Source of the DNA: Sphingomonas sp. BK345
GTDB lineage: Bacteria; Pseudomonadota; Alphaproteobacteria; Sphingomonadales; Sphingomonadaceae
Assembly: GCF_014193845.1 (NCBI RefSeq)
Contig: NZ_JACHZX010000002.1
Location: forward strand, 248,001-312,000
Reading direction: 5' to 3'
DNA: 64,000 bases
The notes under the pieces are model-generated. The model had not been told where the DNA came from and did not search any database. It saw only the letters and a program-made list of their open reading frames with translations. Within the stretch, counting starts at the first letter, position 1. Every line of letters starts with the position of its first letter. The position numbers and the translations under genes were made by a program. Positions 59,850-64,000 of this stretch are shown here, one piece after another.

Positions 59850-60968
59850 ATGAACCGGCTCGCCCCCGACGAGCCCGACGCGCGCTTCATCCGGCGCGTG
59901 CTGTGGCTGGTGCTGATCGTCGCCGTGCTGGCCGCGCTCTACTTCGCGCGGCACCTGCTGATCCTCGCCTTCGGCTCGATGCTGATCGCGATCATCATCC
60001 ACGCCGTCGCCGAGGTCTATGCCAACCGCACCCGGCTGAGCCCGCGCGGCGCGATGGGGGCGGCGATCGCCAGCGTGCTCGCCTTCCTGGCGCTGCTCGG
60101 CTGGCTGTTCGGCGTCGAGTTCCGCGCCCAGGTCAACACGCTGGTGGTCGCGCTGCCGGGCCTGCTCGACCAGCTCCAGGCCTATATGTCGCAGAGCCCG
60201 GTGGGCGAGAAGGTAGCGGACGCGGTGCAGGCGGCGTTCGCGGGCAGCCGCGTCGCGCAGGATATCGGCGAGATCGTGCGCGGCGCGGGCGAGCTGCTGC
60301 TCAACGCGGTGCTGGTGCTGTTCGGCGCGATCTTCTTCGCGGTCGATCCCAAGATCTACGAGCGCGGCTTCCTGCTGCTGGTGCCGCCGTCGAAGCGCGC
60401 CGCGGTGGAGGATGCGCTTGGCGATGTCGCCTCGACGCTGCTGCTGTGGCTGCGCGCGCAGCTGATCCAGATGACCGCGATGGGCGCGATGGTCGGGATC
60501 GGATTGTGGATCGCGGGCGTGCCCTCGCCGGCGCTGCTGGGGCTGCTCACCGGCCTGTCCGAGTTCATCCCTTATGTTGGCCCGGTCGCGGCGATGTTGC
60601 CCGCGCTAGGCCTGGCCGCGACCAGGGGCACCGACCAGCTCGTCTGGGCGCTCACCGTCTTCGCGGTGGTGCGCGTGGTGCAGACCAACTTCGTGACGCC
60701 GTTCGTCACCAGCCGAGTCGTTGCCATACCGCCCGCGCTCAGCCTGTTCGCGATCATAGGGACGGGCGCGGTGTTCGGGCTGTTCGGGCTGTTCTTCTCG
60801 GGCGGCATCCTCGTGGTCGGCTTCACGCTGGTGCGCAGCCTCTACCTGCGCGAAGTGCTCGGCGAGGACATACCGCGCTCACGCGAGCGCACGCTGTTCA
60901 CCGCCAAGGGCACGCCGCGGCCCGTTACAGAAAATGAAGATTCGACATTAACGGAACGTCCGGATTAA
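59850..60968 (+). CDS. AI-2E/PerM family transporter
   Basis: A 372-residue inner-membrane protein. Membrane helices pair at the N-terminus (WLVLIVAVLAALYFARHLLI) and in the C-terminal half. The family motif GLLTGLSEFIPYVGPVAAML is present, with NFVTPFVTSRVV downstream. Family members include permeases and Na+/H+ antiporters, and only a few act on AI-2, so the substrate is open. ATG at 59850 is preferred; earlier in-frame starts would translate the repeat. Its stop codon lies inside the CtrA box of the next gene. Confidence 0.88.
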   Translation: MNRLAPDEPDARFIRRVLWLVLIVAVLAALYFARHLLILAFGSMLIAIIIHAVAEVYANRTRLSPRGAMGAAIASVLAFLALLGWLFGVEFRAQVNTLVVALPGLLDQLQAYMSQSPVGEKVADAVQAAFAGSRVAQDIGEIVRGAGELLLNAVLVLFGAIFFAVDPKIYERGFLLLVPPSKRAAVEDALGDVASTLLLWLRAQLIQMTAMGAMVGIGLWIAGVPSPALLGLLTGLSEFIPYVGPVAAMLPALGLAATRGTDQLVWALTVFAVVRVVQTNFVTPFVTSRVVAIPPALSLFAIIGTGAVFGLFGLFFSGGILVVGFTLVRSLYLREVLGEDIPRSRERTLFTAKGTPRPVTENEDSTLTERPD

Positions 60969-60979
60969 GTGTGAATTAA
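60965..60979 (+). promoter_or_regulatory. CtrA-binding box TTAA-N7-TTAA
   Basis: TTAAGTGTGAATTAA is an exact match to the full CtrA consensus, 86 bp upstream of the ctrA start. The first TTAA overlaps the stop codon of the PerM-like gene. In Caulobacter CtrA regulates its own promoters through such boxes, so autoregulation is the likely role here. Another TTAA lies at 60948 without the right spacing. Confidence 0.8.
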
Positions 60980-61065
60980 CCTTTCTGGTTCAGAAGCCAT
61001 TGGGTATGAACGTAGCGAAGCGCGGACGACAGAGTCTACCGCGTTGACGAACCGGGGATTTGCCG

Positions 61066-61761
61066 ATGCGCGTGCTGCTGATCGAGGACGAACCGACGAC
61101 CGCCAAGGCCATCGAGCTGATGCTGTCGACCGAGGGGTTCAACGTCTACAATACGGATCTGGGTGAGGAAGGCCTCGATCTCGGCAAGCTGTACGATTAC
61201 GACATCATCCTGCTCGATCTCAACTTGCCTGACATGCACGGCTACGACGTGCTGAAGAAATTGCGCGTCGCACGGGTGCAGACGCCGGTGCTGATCCTCT
61301 CGGGCATCAACGAGATGGATTCCAAGGTGCGCAGCTTCGGCTTCGGCGCGGACGATTACGTCACCAAGCCGTTCCACCGCGAGGAGCTGGTCGCCCGCAT
61401 CCACGCCGTGGTACGCCGCTCGAAGGGCCACTCGCAGTCGGTGATCAAGACCGGCAAGCTCTCGGTCAACCTCGATGCGAAGACCGTGGAGGTCGACGGC
61501 GCACGCGTGCACCTGACGGGCAAGGAATATGCGATGCTCGAGCTGCTCTCGCTGCGCAAGGGCACCACGCTGACCAAGGAGATGTTCCTCAACCATCTCT
61601 ACGGCGGGATGGACGAGCCCGAGCTCAAGATCATCGACGTGTTCATCTGCAAGCTGCGCAAGAAACTGAGCCTGGCGTGCGGCGGCGACAATTACATCGA
61701 GACCGTCTGGGGCCGCGGTTACGTGCTGCGCGAGCCCGAGGAGACCGCGCAGGTCGCGTGA
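61066..61761 (+). CDS. ctrA: Cell-cycle response regulator CtrA
   Basis: A 231-residue OmpR-type response regulator controlling cell-cycle, motility and envelope genes in alphaproteobacteria. The receiver has Asp51 as the phosphorylation site ([15 protein letters not shown]), the acidic pair in LLIEDEP, Thr/Lys in [17 protein letters not shown]. The winged-helix DNA-binding domain has [20 protein letters not shown] and the C-terminal [14 protein letters not shown] at 61066, with GGGGA upstream, is chosen over an in-frame TTG six bases earlier. Confidence 0.97.
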   Translation: MRVLLIEDEPTTAKAIELMLSTEGFNVYNTDLGEEGLDLGKLYDYDIILLDLNLPDMHGYDVLKKLRVARVQTPVLILSGINEMDSKVRSFGFGADDYVTKPFHREELVARIHAVVRRSKGHSQSVIKTGKLSVNLDAKTVEVDGARVHLTGKEYAMLELLSLRKGTTLTKEMFLNHLYGGMDEPELKIIDVFICKLRKKLSLACGGDNYIETVWGRGYVLREPEETAQVA

Positions 61762-61843
61762 GGTCTGACGTTATCGACGGAGACGACGGCCGTCGTACCG
61801 GAGGGTGCGGCGGCTGTTGTTCTGTCCGCTTCTTCTTTCTCTC

Positions 61844-61938
61844 GTCACCCCGGACTTGTTCCGGGGCTCACCCGTCAGCGCGCCTCACCCTTCATAGAAT
61901 GCGCGGCGCGGTGAATCCCGGAACAAGTCCGGGATAAC
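61844..61938. repeat. Double-hairpin palindromic element, family P2
   Basis: The left stem CCCCGGA/TCCGGGG has the outer T-A pair of the family changed to C-G on both sides; the right arm is the usual CCCGGA/TCCGGG version. It lies 82 bp after the ctrA stop. Confidence 0.85.
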
Positions 61939-62053
61939 GACGAGACGGGGTGGCGTCCCTTCCAACCCACTGTCGCATAACCGCAACCAAATCGTCATCG
62001 GCCCGACCCGGACCTAGTGCAGGCGCCCCCGTCAACGACAATGGGGGAAAACG

Positions 62054-64000
62054 ATGACCGCCAAGTTCATGCTGCTCGCCAGCGCCTCGTACCTGCTCGC
62101 CGCCGCACCCGCGCTGGCGCAGGACGCGCCGCCGCCCGCCACCGCCGCGACGATCGACCGCGCCGCGCCCGAGCAGCCGACCGAGGGCGAGGACGTGGTG
62201 GTGCTCGGCTTCGGTCAGAGCCGCCAGGTGCAGACGGTGACTTCGGCTGATCTCGAGCGGCTCACCCCGGGCACCTCGCCGCTGAAGGCGGTGGCCAAGC
62301 TGCCCGGCGTCAACTTCCAGTCGGCCGACGCCTTCGGCGCCTATGAGTGGTCGACGCGCATCTCGCTGCGCGGCTTCAACCAGAACCAGCTCGGCTTCAC
62401 GCTGGACGGCGTGCCGCTCGGCGACATGAGCTACGGCAACGTCAACGGGCTCCACATCAGCCGCGCGATCCTCTCGGAGAACATCGCCAGCACTACCGTG
62501 GCGCAAGGTGCGGGTGCGCTGGGCACCGCCTCGACCAGCAACCTCGGTGGCACGCTCCAGTTCGTCAGCCGCGCGCCGTCGGACACCGCCGACCTGATTG
62601 CCTCGGCCACTTACGGCAGCGACCAGACCTATCGTGCCTTCGTTCGCGCCGAGTCGGGTGATCTCGGCGGCGGGCTCAAGGGCTATATCAGCTACGGCTT
62701 CCTCAAGACCGACAAGTGGAAGGGCTTCGGCGAGCAGCGCCAGCACCAGGCCAACGCCAAGGTGGTGAAGGAGGTGGGCGAGCACGGCAAGATCACCGCC
62801 TTCCTCAACTTCTCCGACCGACGCGAGAACGACTACCAGGACCTCAGCCTCGATATCATCCGCCGCCGCGGGCTGAACAACGACAATATCTCGAACGACT
62901 ATCCGCTGGCGCTCCAACTCGCGCAGATCGCGCAGAACCAGGCCGCGCGCACCGCCAGCGCCACCGCGGCGCTGCCCTATCCCGGCGTCGGCCTCGCCTT
63001 CCCGGCGGGGATTGGCACGCTCGACGACGTCTATTACGACGCCGCCGGCCTGCGCCGCGATTGGCTCGGCGGCGTGACGTTCGAGGCGCAGCTGCTGCCG
63101 CAGCTGTCGATCGTGTCGACCAGCTATGTCCATCGCAACAAGGGGCAGGGCTCGTGGATCACGCCCTATCAGCCCACGCCCGCGGGGGCTCCGGACGCCG
63201 ACGGCACGCCGATCACGGGCGGCTCGGCGCTGTCGTTCCGCACCACCGAATATCGCATCATGCGTGCGGGCAATGTCACCAACGCCGCGTTCGAGCTCGG
63301 CGCCAATCGCTTCGAGGTCGGCGCGTGGTATGAGAGCAACGCCTTCGACCAGGCGCGCCGCTTCTACGGCATGGCCGACGGTACCGCGCCCAACCGCCGC
63401 GCGCTCGATTATCAGGAGAACCCGTTCTTCACGCAATGGGCGGGCAATTACGACACCGAGACGCTGCAATACCACGTCGCCGACACGCTCCAGCTCGGCC
63501 GGCTGACGATCAACGCCGGCTGGAAGGGCATGCGCGTCGAGAACAAGGCCAATCTGCTCACCGGCGTGCTGGTGGCGGGCAAGATCGAGTCGAAGGACTG
63601 GTTCCTGCCCCAGGCCGGCGCCGTCTTCGCGCTGGGCGGCGGCGCCGAGCTGTTCGCCAGCTACACCGAGAACATGCGCGCCTTCGTCTCGGGCACCGCG
63701 GGGCCGTTCGGCACCACCCAGGTCGGCTTCGACGCGATCCGCTCGCGCATCAAGCCCGAGACGTCGAAGACCGCCGAGGGCGGCGTGCGCCTGCGCGCCG
63801 GCGGGCTCCAGCTCTCCGCGGTGGGCTATTACATCGACTTCAACGACCGGCTGCTCACCTTCCAGAACGGCTCGGGCATCCAGGGCAACCCGCCCACGCT
63901 CAACAACGCCGGCGGCGTGGAGAGTTACGGCGGCGAGATCTCGGCCTATTACCGCGTGTTCCAGCCGCTCAGCCTGTTCGCCAGCTACAGCTACAACAAG
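62054..64000 (+). CDS. TonB-dependent receptor (partial, runs off the window end)
   Basis: The first 649 codons of an outer-membrane active-transport receptor. The signal peptide is MTAKFMLLASASYLLAAAPALAQ. A short linker with a TonB-box-like EDVVVLGFG is followed by the plug domain (VKLPGV-type segment LKAVAKLPGVNFQS; RISLRGFNQNQLGFTLDGVPLGD in two parts; GTASTSNLGGTLQFVSR). Beta-barrel strands continue to the last base. GGGGGA precedes the ATG. No Fe or B12 motif reveals the ligand; in sphingomonads such receptors often take up plant sugars, siderophores or vitamins. Confidence 0.92.
   Translation, partial: MTAKFMLLASASYLLAAAPALAQDAPPPATAATIDRAAPEQPTEGEDVVVLGFGQSRQVQTVTSADLERLTPGTSPLKAVAKLPGVNFQSADAFGAYEWSTRISLRGFNQNQLGFTLDGVPLGDMSYGNVNGLHISRAILSENIASTTVAQGAGALGTASTSNLGGTLQFVSRAPSDTADLIASATYGSDQTYRAFVRAESGDLGGGLKGYISYGFLKTDKWKGFGEQRQHQANAKVVKEVGEHGKITAFLNFSDRRENDYQDLSLDIIRRRGLNNDNISNDYPLALQLAQIAQNQAARTASATAALPYPGVGLAFPAGIGTLDDVYYDAAGLRRDWLGGVTFEAQLLPQLSIVSTSYVHRNKGQGSWITPYQPTPAGAPDADGTPITGGSALSFRTTEYRIMRAGNVTNAAFELGANRFEVGAWYESNAFDQARRFYGMADGTAPNRRALDYQENPFFTQWAGNYDTETLQYHVADTLQLGRLTINAGWKGMRVENKANLLTGVLVAGKIESKDWFLPQAGAVFALGGGAELFASYTENMRAFVSGTAGPFGTTQVGFDAIRSRIKPETSKTAEGGVRLRAGGLQLSAVGYYIDFNDRLLTFQNGSGIQGNPPTLNNAGGVESYGGEISAYYRVFQPLSLFASYSYNK

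Noticed and set aside
61785..61798. 14-bp perfect palindrome ACGACGGCCGTCGT after ctrA
   Set aside because: It has no loop or T-run, so it is not a terminator, and GC-rich palindromes of this length are expected by chance in such DNA.
61892..63475. 527-codon minus-strand open frame opposite the TonB receptor
   Set aside because: The plus-strand frame has signal peptide, plug and barrel features; the minus frame does not, and it also crosses a repeat element.

Overview
This is 64 kb of a GC-rich (roughly 70% by eye) alphaproteobacterial chromosome, most likely Sphingomonas or a close sphingomonad. Evidence: a split b/b' F-type ATP synthase, the C4 5-aminolevulinate synthase HemA, CtrA preceded by a perfect CtrA box, a TonB-dependent receptor, a PccR/ScfR-type regulator beside propionyl-CoA carboxylase, and many short double-hairpin repeats of the GTCATCC...GGATCCA kind. 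I see no rRNA, tRNA, CRISPR array, prophage or insertion sequence. Most of the window is housekeeping sequence read from both strands.

Layout. 1-7.3 kb: end of the ATP synthase operon (b', b), a secreted DUF885 metallopeptidase-like protein, uvrC, recO and leuB. 7.4-14 kb: an Asp/Asn beta-hydroxylase with a TPR-like N-terminus (minus strand), a chromosomal StbB/ParA-like ATPase, glnD, a tiny acidic protein and nhaA. 14.2-25 kb: propionate/methylmalonyl-CoA block. A divergent PccR/ScfR-type regulator faces pccB across a cluster of TTCGCA repeats, followed by two tiny coupled genes (ribbon-helix-helix and coiled coil), mce, an enoyl-CoA hydratase, methylmalonyl-CoA mutase, a LprI-like protein, bioB and pccA. 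pccA carries a palindromic repeat inserted in frame. 25.2-30.1 kb: a complete MacAB-type tripartite exporter (outer-membrane lipoprotein, adaptor, ATPase, permease), with genes overlapping head to tail.

30.3-38.2 kb, minus strand: a molybdo-flavoenzyme cluster (2Fe-2S, FAD/4Fe-4S and two different molybdopterin subunits) with the maturation genes xdhC and mocA. 38.3-45.5 kb: glycerophosphodiester phosphodiesterase, a small lipoprotein, a Crp/Fnr regulator, a 1142-residue secreted beta-propeller/amidohydrolase and a BaiN-like flavoprotein. 45.8-51.6 kb: hemA, murI, plsY (with a start-codon problem), dprA and an intracellular PHA depolymerase. 51.7-58.1 kb: an MsbA-type ABC exporter, a triplicated repeat, a UspA protein, then the pyruvate dehydrogenase E2 and E3 genes separated by a small membrane protein and an acyl-CoA thioesterase. 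58.1-64 kb: a GT-C-like membrane protein, a PerM/AI-2E family protein, ctrA and the first 649 codons of a TonB-dependent receptor cut by the window end.

The main non-genic signal is a set of short palindromic elements, most about 94 bp, almost all lying within about 130 bp downstream of a stop codon. Three families share the same outer frame (GTCATCC ... GGATCCA) but have different stems with compensatory base changes. The items most worth following up are the in-frame element in pccA, the covarying stems, the unknown two-gene pair inside the propionate operon, the chromosomal StbB homologue, the plsY start anomaly and the regulatory sites before pccB and ctrA.
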